The notes below the pieces were generated by a model, which worked only from the letters and a program-made list of their open reading frames with translations, made no database searches and was not told the origin of the DNA. A stretch of 60,000 nt of DNA from Prorocentrum cordatum. Taxonomy: Eukaryota; Sar; Dinophyceae; Prorocentrales; Prorocentraceae. Positions 20,520 through 30,420 of the stretch are shown piece after piece (the stretch's first letter is position 1; the number at the start of each line of letters is the position of its first letter). The position numbers and the translations under genes were made by a program. The DNA lies in assembly GCA_963575745.1 (NCBI GenBank), contig CAUYUJ010014545.1:223627-283626 (forward strand). Direction: 5' to 3'.

Positions 20520-20891
20520 CTCAAGGTTGCTCCAGACAATTCTGCGGCTACCTGGGCCAAGTTCCTGCTTGAGGACGTGATGTTCGACTTGGCTGGTTTT
20601 CCTCCAGTACTTCGCAGTGATCGAGGCGCGGCTTTCACCAGCGAGATCGTGGCGCAGATCAACCAGCTCCTGAATGTCACCCACAGCCTCGGCTCCGCCT
20701 ACCATCCGGAGTCGCAGGGCTTCGTGGAGGCGAGGCACCAGAAGGTGAACAGGATCCTGGCAAGCTATTGCAGCGCGCACCCCGAGAACTGGGCGCGCTG
20801 GGTGCCCTTGTGCCAGTGGTGCCTGCGAGCGACTCCGATGCCATATCGGGGTCGCAGTGCTTTCGAGATCGTGACGGGCATGCTGCCGTAG
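20200..20891 (+). pseudogene. DD35E integrase, interrupted by TGA and TAG
   Basis: The zinc finger is HDSESMGMH ... SSCSVC (20,229-20,352). The catalytic residues are D in VLGIDDLGP (20,436), D in RSDRGAAF (20,619) and E in GFVEARHQKVNR (20,727), so 35 residues separate the second D and E. The in-frame TGA at 20,517 lies between the first two catalytic residues; it could come from CGA by a C-to-T change in a CpG. TAG at 20,889 follows VTGMLP. Translation of the intact frame would continue past both. Confidence 0.85.
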
Positions 20892-21215
20892 GGCCCGATC
20901 GAAGAGGTCTTCAGGCGTCTCGAGCCCGGGAAGATGCTGGACCCCGGGCACTACGTCAAGGACTTAGTTGAGCACCTGGAGGCGACGCACAAGACCGTGG
21001 CGAACGAGCTCAAGGCGCAGCACGACGAGGAGGCGCATGCCAGGGCTTTGCAGCAGCAGGTCGCTCGTGCAGTCGGCGCCGTAGACGGCACCAGCACAAG
21101 GCTCTTGCCACGCTTTCGCCCGCAGATTTTCAAGATCCACAAGATGGCGGGGCCCCAGTCGGCGATCCTGACAGCGGCTCGACTACGTTGGGCTTCAGCC
21201 AGCCAGTGCACGTGA
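20892..21215 (+). pseudogene. Pol C-terminal tail after integrase
   Basis: The same frame continues with PIEEVFRRLEPGKMLDP, HYVKDLVEHLEATHKTV and a helix-rich stretch to about 21,150. The DNA further on, in shifting frames, has LQLELMRGSSWVKADIV and FADMPNESTWLDLASEE. These resemble VELFAGRQWQPARM ... IFPDGRERTIYSL in the fragment at 30,240-30,400. A small SH3/Tudor-like fold is conceivable but unproven. Confidence 0.5.
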
Positions 21216-21484
21216 GCCGGCTTCGCCTCTTCGACCTTGCCGAGCTCGACGTGCGATCAAGGACGAGTCCTTGCAGCTGGAGCTGATGCGCGGCTCGTCG
21301 TGGGTCAAGGCGGACATCGTCAGCGCCAGTCTGCGACAGGCAGGCTGGAGGTCGTTTTCGCGGACATGCCGAACGAGAGCACGTGGCTGGACTTGGCCAG
21401 CGAAGAATACCGCTGGCTCTACCCTTTGAGCGGAGCGGTAGCAGGCAATGCATGCCGGCGCGTGCGACATGCTTGATCGGTCAC

Positions 21485-21501
21485 AGGATGAAGGCTAGGG
21501 G
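21485..21501 (+). promoter_or_regulatory. Possible polypurine tract
   Basis: AGGATGAAGGCTAGGGG lies immediately before the 3' LTR. It is purine-rich except for two bases and could prime plus-strand DNA. Confidence 0.45.
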
Positions 21502-21506
21502 TATGC

Positions 21507-21875
21507 TGGGCGTGAAGCTTGCCCCAAGCGTGTTTCCCTCTTTTCTGTAAATGATATCCTTCACCTGTGTCATTCCGTACTATTGCATCAAATTCAGCCT
21601 TACAGTAAAAGCGCGTTTGCATTTGCTAGAGTTTGCTAGTCATTGTATTCAGGGTAGTCAACTTCCCATTGTGGTTTGCAGTTGTGGGCCTTGGGAGTAT
21701 TTTCCTAAATAATGAGCCAGGTTGTACATTTCTCGAGTTCATTGTAGGTGAGTGTTTCGGGCAGTCTAGTGAGCCGTGGGGTCCATAATCGAACGGAACA
21801 GGTCCCACAGTTTAGGTTTGTCCTAGTCTGAGCCTTGTAGGTTCATTGCAGCCCGCCCACAGACCATTTGAGTCA
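21507..21875 (+). repeat. 3' LTR
   Basis: Matches the 5' LTR across its length, starting TGGGCGTGAAGC and ending at ACCATTTGAGTCA. It lacks a 6-base insert present in the 5' copy near 11,146 and has scattered substitutions. Confidence 0.8.
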
Positions 21876-22078
21876 TTGAACACATCTTGCAACACCGTTC
21901 CTTTCACTGGACGTGCGATCTGTGCATGTTGTTTACGATAATTACCATCGGCCCCGCCCCGCATACATCTTCCGTTAACTTTTTGAGCCATGAAATATGT
22001 GTCGTCATCTCAAAACTTGACACTTCGCTTGAAAATTATGAACGGCGTATCGGTTGGAGCAACGGCTACAAACCTATT
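21876..22078. other. Spacer between 3' LTR and inverted leader copy
   Basis: About 200 bases of unremarkable sequence, with no match to the element noticed. Confidence 0.5.
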
Positions 22079-22307
22079 CCTGCCCAATATTCTAAGCAAT
22101 ACTGCTTCGGGAAGGTTTAGAACAATACTGACAGTGACAAATCGACAAACGATTTGATGACAATAGTGTATTTCACCTCGGTCTTGAGCCAAAGTGGTTA
22201 CAATCCACAGTCCTTTCGTGCACCTGTTGCGCCCTACGCTCGTGCATGCGCATATGCTCTGCTACACTACAATGCACATTAAAAAAACAAAGGACCATTT
22301 GTGCGCA
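22079..22307 (-). repeat. Inverted copy of the LTR-element leader
   Basis: The reverse complement matches 11,379-11,606 with about ten substitutions and a small indel, including the spliced-leader-like stretch (here as CTTGAGCCAAAGTGGTTAC at 22,184). It ends where the leader homology begins at the LTR edge. It is either a remnant of a second element in opposite orientation or the result of an inversion. Confidence 0.85.
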
Positions 22308-22829
22308 GGTAATTATAGCCATTTTGGAAGAGTATCGTGTTTCTAAAACCTTTGTTTGCGTCGGACGTGCGATGCTAGTTTACAAGAGTCCTGTTTTGCC
22401 GATTTACCAAATAAGCAAGAATTAGTCGACGCAGAGCACGACCCTGAATTGCACAGAGAAATGCAAAATTTGCACGCAAAAGCGTGTTAGTGTGCGTTCG
22501 GCTTGCGAAATTGCCGACAGTCTTGCCGTTCGGCCCGATGAGTTCAGTTATTTGGTGTTATAAAGTCTCCATATTATTTGTCATGTTTCGAGCCATAGCA
22601 GAAAAGACGAATTTTACAGATATTCTCAGAATTTAGATGTTTTAGTAGTGCTCAAAGAGCAGAGTTAATGGCAGAGGATTGTGCAATGTTCTGAGCTTTT
22701 GAATTGTCGTGGTCGAGATCAAAGTCTCGAGTTTCTTGGAGGGTCATGTTTTCGGGTTCTTCCATGGGTCGGATTTTGAGATTGTCGGTCAACGCCTTCG
22801 ATTTCCCGCGCTCTCTCGCCTTCAGACGC
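22308..22829. other. AT-rich spacer
   Basis: No gene recognised. TAGCCATTTTGG at 22,316-22,327 matches the middle of the dinoflagellate spliced leader but diverges immediately after. Confidence 0.45.
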
Positions 22830-22990
22830 GAAATTTTCGAGCCTTAGCCCGATTTGTTCGAGCCGTTTTAGTTCGAATTGTTCGAGTCGCTGAAGCAAAT
22901 TATTCGAGTCATTTCACCCGAATTTTCGAGCCGCGTTAGCCAGAAGTTTTCGAGCCGCTTTAGCCCGCATTTTCGAGCCGCCTTAGTCAT
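22830..22990 (+). repeat. About 30-bp minisatellite (TTTTCGAGCCGCTTTAGCCC)
   Basis: At least five degenerate units around TTTTCGAGCC and TTAGCCCGAA. Related TTTTCGAAAC, TTTTCGAACC and TTTTCGAGGT motifs recur at 23,570-23,750. Confidence 0.75.
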
Positions 22991-22998
22991 TTTTTTGT

Positions 22999-23391
22999 TT
23001 GGCCCCTCTCAGCACTCGTCGTGACATCAGCATATTGGGGGTCATCCATAGAACAGTCCTGGGCTTGGGACCCGCGTGTTTTCAGTTCTTCTTTGAGCAA
23101 GACACGGCGCCGCCCCCAGCCAGGGCCCCCAGGAGACACAGACGTCATTTGGTTTGGCCGCCTTTTACTGCGCCAGATTTTCTTTTTCATTCCGGAAGTG
23201 GTGCTGTCCGTATTTACAACCTTTTTCCGGATTATATAGTTGCTGCGCAGAGTGTGTCGGAATTTCAATCACGTCTCCAGCACCTCGTGCGTGCTCGCGC
23301 ACGTCGTTGTGTTGACTGTTCTGTTTCTTTTTTTCCGCGCCTGCCTCTGGCTTCCCACTCTCTTCGTGGTTGCCGGGATTGGCGCGGGTAG
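22999..23391 (+). pseudogene. 5'-truncated LINE, ORF2 C-terminal fragment
   Basis: An open frame of 130 residues begins PLSTRRDISILGVIHRTVLG and continues LGPACFQFFF, VRIYNLFPDYIV and FQSRLQHLVRARA. The same region of the second LINE at 28,050-28,400 reads APLRTRRDISILGVIHRAVL. This is the tail of a non-LTR retrotransposon ORF2. 5' truncation is the normal outcome of target-primed reverse transcription. It reaches a stop at 23,389. Confidence 0.8.
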
Positions 23392-24340
23392 CTCCTCTTC
23401 TCCCTCTTTCCTCGTTCTCCTCCTGTATGGCGTTTTTTTCACGTTCCCTGGAGCGAACGTACGCATGTGGATTTTTTAACACCTTGAACGTGGACTGACT
23501 TGGTGAGAGTTCATTACCACTGAGAGCTTGCATAGAAAAAAAAAAATTAGAGCCGGTTGGCCGTACCCCGGATTTTCGAAACGCCTGAATCGGCGATTTT
23601 CGAACCACTCGATTGCGTCTCTTGCGTCCTTCTCGGCGGGTTGGTCTCTTGTTTTTTTCCAACCCGTGCTGCAATATTTTTTTTCGGGCGTTTTAGCAAT
23701 CGAATGGCTTGGATTTTTGAGATCGTTCAAGCTCAGATTTTCGAGGTCCGTCAGAGCAGATTCTGTTGTAGTTTTCGTTGTTATGTTTTTTTGTTGTTTT
23801 TTTGTTTTCCTGTTTTCTTTTTTTCCCCCTGGTGTTTCTCATTTTTCTTTCTCTTCTCTTTCTTTATCCCTGCTGGTTTTCTTCTTTTTTTTTTTTCCTT
23901 CTGTTTTTTCGCCTCCGTGTTCACCGCCGCCTCCGCGGCCGCCTCGTTTTCCGCCTTCGTTCCCGTTTCTGTTCGCCCTTCGCCAGCCTTCGCCGCGTCC
24001 GCTTCTGCTTTCGTTTTTGTTTCCGCCTCCGCCCTCGCCTTCGTCTCCGCCTCCGCCTCGCCTCCAGTGTTTCCGCCTCCGCGTGCGTTCCGCTTCCGCT
24101 TCCGTTTTTGTCTCTGCTTCCGCCTTCGCTTTTGCTTCCGCCTCCGCATCTGCCTCGACCTCTGTCCGCCTTTGTTCCTGCCTCCGTCGCTGCCTTCGCC
24201 TCCGCCGATACTTGCCTCCGCCTGCTTTCCGCCTTCGCGTCCGCCTTCCCGTTCTCTTCCCCATTCTTTTTTTTTTCCTGTCCTCCTCTTCCCCCTTTTC
24301 TCGCTGATGGCAAAATTCTGGTTGTTCGAGAGGATCGACG
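23392..24340. other. Pyrimidine-rich spacer
   Basis: From 23,760 the plus strand becomes T/C-rich, and 23,920-24,260 is a CTTCCGCCTCCG-type array. The asymmetry could form triplex DNA. Open frames here are low-complexity and no gene is recognised. Confidence 0.7.
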
Positions 24341-24344
24341 GCGT

Positions 24345-24655
24345 TAGTGTAGTGAAATCATTTGAATCTAGATTTAAATGATGTGGCCGTGGGTGTGTAT
24401 GGAAATCATTCAAGTCTAGATTTGAATGATGGCAGCGGTGTATGCGAACCATTCAAATCTAGATTTAAATGGTGAAGCTAGGTCAGGTTTATGGAACTCA
24501 TTCTTTTCTAAATTTAAATGATTCAGATAGACGACGTTTGTGAAGTCATTTCAATTTTGATGAAGATGGAAGGGGGCATATGGAAATCATTTTGTAAATG
24601 GATGTATGTAATGAATCGGCGTGGATCATTTAAATCTAGATTTAAAGGAAGAACA
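24345..24655. repeat. Minisatellite of 22-26-bp palindromes
   Basis: Five units spaced about 45-90 bases contain variants of CATTTAAATCT joined to its reverse complement around TCTAGA. Clear copies lie at about 24,358-24,383, 24,404-24,430, 24,449-24,474 and 24,626-24,648, with a weaker one at 24,500-24,523. The central XbaI-like TCTAGA is kept in most of them. Confidence 0.85.
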
Positions 24656-25100
24656 GAACTAGATGCCAGTGACAATGACGTTTCAACATGGTACCTTGTG
24701 CCACAACACCACATCACCCGTGTCAACAGAGCCCAGAGGAAGGATGTTTGTGACAAGGTAGGGCGCGTGTGGATTCCAGAGAAGATAGAAAATCGTCATG
24801 GGCAAAGGAACGCCAGTGCAATCTACGACTCACCCGAGTCCGCCCGCATCACCCTAACTACCATCTGCGCCCGGCAGGCTCCAGCTGAATTTACCGACCG
24901 AGAATCAAGTGAACCGATTCAATCGACCAGCTTGCGGTGCACGCCAAGATACGCAGTGCGTTCTAACGCCAAGCCGCGCGACAAGGCGGAAAGAGGGGAA
25001 CAAGAAGGAGTATGAGAAGCAGGAGCAGAAGGAGGTCAAGGGGGAGAAAGAAAAACATGTCGTTGCGTTGCGTTTAATGACGCAGCAGGGCCTGACGCAT
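24656..25100. other. Unrecognised open region
   Basis: The longest plus frame (24,518-25,015) contains STWYLVPQHHITRVNRAQRK and GRVWIPEKIENRHGQRNAS. This looks somewhat protein-like, but its start lies within the palindromic minisatellite. No family is recognised. It may be a fragment of an old gene or element. Confidence 0.35.
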
Positions 25101-25104
25101 AGGT

Positions 25105-25370
25105 TTGTTCTACTTGTCGCGAACATTGTGGTGTACACTAACGCACAAACGCTGTGGCGTACAGAGGCGCTGGTGCACGCAAGCATTGTGGTGTACACAG
25201 GCGTTCTGTCCACATGGCTGCTGCGGTGTATGTACAGCGGCGCAATTTTGCCCCCGAGTATATGGAATACATGAGCGGTGCATCGCACGCGGCTGTTGCG
25301 ATGTGCGTAAGCCGTAATGCACGCGCGCGGTGTGGCGCGCGCAAGTGTTGTGATTCCCGGGGAACTCTGT
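25105..25370 (+). repeat. Degenerate GTGGTGTACAC minisatellite
   Basis: Repeats around CATTGTGGTGTACAC, GCTGTGGCGTACA and GCGGTGTATGTACA, roughly every 35-45 bases. Minus-strand frames read as CTPQ- and VYTTM-type repeats. Confidence 0.7.
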
Positions 25371-25384
25371 GAGAGATATAGGAT

Positions 25385-25444
25385 GTAGATTAGAAGCCGG
25401 ACGGTGATGGTGCCTGCCAGCAGCCCATCTTCGCCGGTCCATAA
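25385..25444 (+). repeat. Second copy of the 60-bp dispersed repeat
   Basis: Matches 9,603-9,663 (TAGATTAGAAGCCGG, GCCAGCAGCCCATC, TTCGCCGGTC). Both copies are preceded by a GTGAGAG-like sequence. Confidence 0.75.
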
Positions 25445-26392
25445 TCCCGCGGAAACCTTGTCCGGGAGCGCTTCCGGCACGCGTCCACGCGTGCCTGCGC
25501 GCGTGCACGCGCGCGTGGAAGCGCACCTGGCAGCGCTTCAGAAGCGCTTCAGGAGAGCCTTCCGGAGCATTTCAATTTATCAGGAAAGCTTTCCGGTGTG
25601 AGTGCCTCTTTGCTCTCCGGATTTCGGGCGCTACCAAGGGTGCGCAGGCGCAGTGGCCACGCCGCCATTGTTCGCATCGTCGTATCAGAAAAATTAATTT
25701 GAATTTGTATTTCCTTTTAAAATGTAGATGTTGTTTATAATTCCGCTGAAACATCCAACGAGTTAGAGAACATTGGTTGTCGTTATTTGCGTATTGCGAA
25801 TATAATTATCGATCATATTAAATATTCCAGCAATTCGTTTTAGCGTAACAATTCTAGGTTTTGATCACAAATTCAATATGATTTACTGTGTGTTCTGTCG
25901 GACAACGAACATGAAGTTACTTTCGTTGGGGCATTTCCAATTGCTGCTTGTGCGAGGCAGCCCTTTTTGTTATACCATTGGTTATACAGGCAAAACGTGA
26001 ACGGAAAACAATCAGAATTCGCACAGATAACGTAGAGTTTCAGCATCGATGAGCTAGAGGAACTCTGGCGCGGGAAATCAGTGAGCCGACCCGGCCCGTC
26101 TGAGAATTGTGGCAGTGTGAGGTTGATTCCGGTGATCGAGAATTAGTTTTAAGAATCAAAACTTTCATCGCGCGTTTCATGATGAATTTTTTAGGCATAA
26201 TTGCGATTAACAACACCTTTGTCGAGTTGACATCACAATTGCACAACTTGGCTTTCCAAGTGCTCGATGTTTTCTGAGCGACGCCCGAGAGTCGCTGACA
26301 ATTGAGGCATTTAGCGAAATCGCGGACTATCGTGCTTTCTTGATTCGTTTTTTTGCTTCCCCTTTTGCGCTGGAGATTCTGAGACGTGATGT
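25445..26392. other. GC then AT-rich spacer
   Basis: 25,460-25,560 is an alternating CG/CA-rich stretch (CACGCGTGCACGCG type). The rest is AT-rich with no recognised gene. Confidence 0.5.
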
Positions 26393-28470
26393 GTGGCTCT
26401 ACGGGTGTGCGAGCTGGCAGGGTCTGAAGACATTAATTCGGAGTGCCAGCTGGGACTGGATATTCAGCGGAGAGCCGACGGAGTCGTGCAGCGTTTGACA
26501 TCCATTTTACTTCACTTTATTCATGCTTGCAGTCCTTGTGCCCTTTTTTCTTATTGGCCGTCGCGCCCTTTACTTGCAGAAGACTGTATTGAAGCTGTTC
26601 AGGCCAAAGCGGCTGCTGCCGGTGCTGAGCACTATCCGTTCCATTGTCTGCAGTGTAGCCGAAGTCTAATGACCGCTCACAATGGTTTTATGACGCGCGC
26701 GCGCTCTCAGCTCTTGCAACGGCGGCGTGGAAGTAAACCGTAGTGGCGGCTTGCAGAGCAGATTTTAAGCAAGAAGGGCAAAACGGTCAGCTCTCCTCTG
26801 AAGAGGGAGGATGGGGGCTGGGCTGTTTCTTCTGTAGATCAAGCGAACGTGTTTGCTAGTTCTTTCAGAGACAAGTGGAATCAGCCAGCCGGAGAGCAGA
26901 GTGCCTTCTCTGATTTCTCTCGGAGTATGGCTTCTCCTGACCCCAGCTCCTTCTTCCGCATCCGGGTTCGTCGCGCGCTTTGCTATAGTTGCTCTCGGAG
27001 CGGGCAGCGGCGCGGGGCCGGGCGAAGTACCGACGCGTGTTTGAAAGCATGTGTTACCTGTTGCTTTAATTGCGTGGCTTCTTTTTCGGCGCGGGCGTTG
27101 GCTGGAGGCATGGTGCCAACGCTGGATTTTCCCGTTGTTTAAGCGTGGTGCGGTCACATGCCCCGACCACTACAGAGGGCTCCAGCTTACTTCGCAGCTT
27201 TCGAAAGTGGTGGAACGATTGCTGGGAACTTTGTTTATACCTCGTCTGGAGAGAGTCGGGGCTTATGGTCCTTTTCAATTCGCCTACAGAGAAGAACATG
27301 GTGCCAGAGATGCCATTTTTATTTCATGCTTTCCTGGCCGCTGGCATTGTCACTAGAGATGATCAGGTGCTTTTGACCACGTCGTTTCCGACATTTTACT
27401 CTCTAAGCTCAAATCATTCACTGTGCCCGATTGTATATTGTCCTTGTTGAAAAGCTGGTTGCGTCCTCGTGTGGGTCGCGTGGTAGTTGGTGGGCAACAG
27501 TCCCAGCCAATTGCTATGCAGCGCATTGCGCATCAGGGCGCAGTTTTCTGTCCTCCCCTGTGGAATTGTCATTGCGCAGACACATGCATGGCAAGAAGAT
27601 CAGTCAATTTTGAAGAGGTCGTTTTTGCAGACGATCTCAATGCGTGGAGAGCGCTGCCTGCGACAACGTCACACGAGGAAGCGTGTACTCAATTACGTTC
27701 CTGCCAGTCGTCCTTGCATGAATGGGGCCGCGCTAACAGGGCGCTTTTCGACGCTGGAAAAGGGCATTTATTTTGGGTGTATTTCTCGACCCCAAACTTG
27801 CTATATGCGATGCTGTAGAGAGCTGCGTAGCAACTGCTTCGTGGAAAATTCATTCACTTATTCGCGCCCGCCGTTGCTATTGTGACGCGGAACGTGTGAA
27901 TTTGTGCAACTCTCACGTTTTGTCATACCTTGAATATCGCGCGTCTGCCATATATCATGCTTCCTCTTCTGTCTTTGCTCTTCTAAATTCTCTACATACG
28001 CAGTGGCTACGTTCTTAGGGCATTTCGCCGCGCGATGCCTTGGGGCATTTTCATCTCGCGCCACTGAGGACTCGCCGAGACATCAGCATTCTGGGCGTGA
28101 TTCACCGCGCTGTCTTGGGCTCTGGTCCGGCGTGTTTTTCGCGTTTTTTCCGTCTTGATTCTTCTCCCCTCCTCCTCGTGCCCCCAGGCGCCACGGGCGT
28201 CATCTCATAGAGCCGCCGTTCCAAAGCCAAGATTACTTGTTGCACTCAGCCATGGGAGCACAAGGGTGTACAACATGCTACCTGACTTTGTCATCCGCGC
28301 CAGATCTGTACCTTCTTTTCAACGGCGGCTCCAGCTGCTGGTGCGTTGCAGAGCCGGAGCTTTCTTCGACTGGGAGCAGACGCTGCCCCCCCCGGCCCCT
28401 TCTTGCGTCGCGCCCGCTCCGGCCATTCAGGGACGGAGGCCTCGGCTCCTGAGTGTGATGTCTAGATGAC
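26393..28470 (+). pseudogene. Degenerate LINE (non-LTR retrotransposon) ORF2
   Basis: Fragments in shifting frames line up with a LINE reverse transcriptase. WRLAEQILSKKGKT (26,744 on) is followed by FASSFRDKWNQPAG, and FPLFKRGAVTCPDHYRGLQL (about 27,127) and QFAYREEHGARDAIF are classic RT blocks. SWLRPRVGRVVVGGQQS and VVFADDLNAW (about 27,620) carry the catalytic FADD. LSYLEYRASAIYHAS and the RTRRDISILGVIHRAVL tail complete it. Stops at 26,741 and near 27,354, with several frame changes, show decay. No endonuclease domain is seen upstream, so the copy is probably 5'-truncated. Confidence 0.85.
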
Positions 28471-29504
28471 ACGATGCACGCTTTGGGGGTGTTCTCCTTC
28501 CTCCCTCTCCTGCCCCCTCCCTCTTCTCCCTCTTGGCTCCTTCTGCTGCAGGTTCGAATCCGATTGCCGCTGTGTGTGGCACAGACGCATCGAGTCGCAT
28601 GATCACTGGTGAGATAATGAAGCTTTGCCGAGGTCGTTGAAACAAATAAGCATTATTTTGTTTCTCCAGAAAAAAACATTACTAGAACAAATAACACATA
28701 AAACATTTAACATAAGAAAAGGAAACATGAGGAGTTGGAAAACATTGAATCCATAGAAACATATATGAAATAAAATACAATTACAATATACAAAAGAACA
28801 AATCATTAAAACATTTTGTTTTGACCAAAAATACATATGAAACATATTTGATTAAGGTCATACAAACATTTTCTGTTAAAATCTTTAAAAATGTAAGTTG
28901 CCTTTTTTTTTCCTAACAAGGAAATAATCATAATAATCAAAACAACGCATGTCTTTGCAGTTGCGTATCTAATTTCGCATGAACATTTTTTGTTGCGAAT
29001 CAAATTGTAGAGTATAAATATTGTTTTGACCAGATCGACAAGGACATATTCAGCTTTTGTTTGTAGATTTCGGTTCTGTACATTGGTGTGCGTGCTGCGA
29101 TCGTTTTTCGAATGTGCTTATTTAGATTTTTGTGAGTCTTCCGACTGTTGCAGAAGTTATTCGCACGCGATTTCCCACGTATTTCCCACCATGAGCAATT
29201 TTTTTCAAGCATTTACAGCGAAACCCTTTTGATCCTTACAGAATACAACGGGAGGGGAACGCCGAGAGAAACATATTATTTCTGGTTCGCGCCAAAATTG
29301 CAGAGCTGGCCCAAGGGAAAAAGCGGGGGGCGAGAGAGAGAGAGGGGGGGGGCGAGCGAGGAAAGCGGAAGCGCGGCCCACGAGCAGAGAACGGAGGGGG
29401 CGAGGGAACGACGGCGGACGACAGCAGCACGCAAGGAAACACAGAGGGGAGGAAAGGGGAGAGAGAGGGAGGGAGAGACGGGGGAGATGGAGGAAGGTTA
29501 TTTC
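28471..29504. other. AT-rich spacer, then purine-rich spacer
   Basis: 28,600-29,030 is AT-rich with many AAACAT runs. 29,260-29,500 is G/A-rich (GAGAGAGAGGGGG type). No gene is recognised. Confidence 0.5.
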
Positions 29505-29574
29505 TATTTTACTAGTACTACTAGTACTAGTAGTAGTAGTAGTACTACTACTACTACTACTTCTAGTAGTAGTT

Positions 29575-29622
<48 letters not shown>

Positions 29623-29645
29623 TCATCACTGAGACTACTACTACT
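29505..29645. repeat. TAG/CTA trinucleotide array
   Basis: ACTAGTACTACTAGTACTAG passing into TAGTAGTAG and then CTACTACTAC runs, so strand polarity flips several times within 140 bases. It abuts a retroelement fragment directly. Confidence 0.95.
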
Positions 29646-30420
29646 GCGCGCTCTTGCTGGTGTACCACGACTCCGAGAGCATGGGTGCTCGATGGCGTCA
29701 AGGGCGCGTCTGGGTCAGCCATTGCTTTGCGTGCCGCTTGGTGGGGCCGCGTCCCGGGATCGCGGCGGAGCAGAGGGGGCAAAGCTGGCTCAGTGGGCTT
29801 GCGCGTTCATCGTCGAGCCGATTGCAGATGTTGCAGCCCCTGCGAGCTGGTGCGCGGCCTGGTGCCGCAGGAGCCGGTGGGCCACCTGTTTTGCGAGCTG
29901 GGCGCCAAGGCGATCGCCCCTTTCAGCTAGGTCGCGGGCTTGGCGGATAATTTGGACAGCATTTACGAGAAGGTCGGGGGGGGGGTCCGCGTCGAGAACG
30001 CCGCAGGGGTTGCTCTCACTGAACGCGCCTGTAAAGAGGGTCACGTCTTCGCGCCTGGGAGCATGGGCGCGGTGGGCCGCCGCTTGCCCCCGCGCGCGGA
30101 TCCCGCCGAGATCGAGATGATTGCCGACGGCAGTGCTGTGCATGCCCGGTACAGGTGTGACGCAGCTAGGGCTTTTGCTGCTTGTGTCCGCAGCGCGCCT
30201 TGTACTTTTTTTCTGATGGACTTGGAGGATCCCGTCGATCCCGACAGAGAAGTGCGCGTCGAGCTGTTCGCCGGCAGGCAGTGGCAGCCTGCTCGCATGG
30301 CAGGGCAGTCGGCTACCAGAGCAGTCCGCCTGATCTTCCCAGATGGCCGCGAGAGGACCATTTACTCGCTTCGGAGGACTATCGTTCGGTCTCGCCAGCG
30401 TAGAGTCATATTCATTTTTT
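29646..30420 (+). pseudogene. Retroelement pol fragment (integrase finger and C-terminal tail)
   Basis: Right after the CTA array, LLVYHDSESMGARW matches the integrase zinc-finger start of the LTR element (LLYYHDSESMGMH at 20,214), and SHCFACRLV gives the Cys pair. A separate frame (29,940 on) encodes ADNLDSIYEKVGGGVRVENA, VDPDREVRVELFAGRQWQPA and RLIFPDGRERTIYSLRRTIV. The last part resembles the C-terminal tail of the LTR element. Most of the catalytic core is missing. An in-frame TAG at 29,928 lies between the parts. Confidence 0.6.

Larger units (their letters stand above)
11001..21875 (+). mobile_element. Ty3-like LTR retrotransposon with methyltransferase-like domain
   Basis: The element runs from a 5' LTR to a 3' LTR sharing about 370 bases, and carries gag then PR-RT-RNase H-methyltransferase-like-integrase. 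The order RT, RNase H, integrase is that of Ty3/Gypsy elements. It is long (10.9 kb) because of a coiled-coil gag and a linker of about 1.2 kb before the extra domain. It is not currently autonomous: gag and pol meet at a -1 frame change, and the integrase contains TGA at 20,517 and TAG at 20,889. The LTRs differ by scattered substitutions and a 6-base indel. I could not find an obvious target-site duplication. Replication would be by reverse transcription in cytoplasmic particles and DDE-type integration. Confidence 0.9.

Noticed and set aside
22316-22327. TAGCCATTTTGG as a second spliced-leader relic
   Set aside because: Only 12 bases match and the next bases (AAGAG) do not; too short to support a claim.
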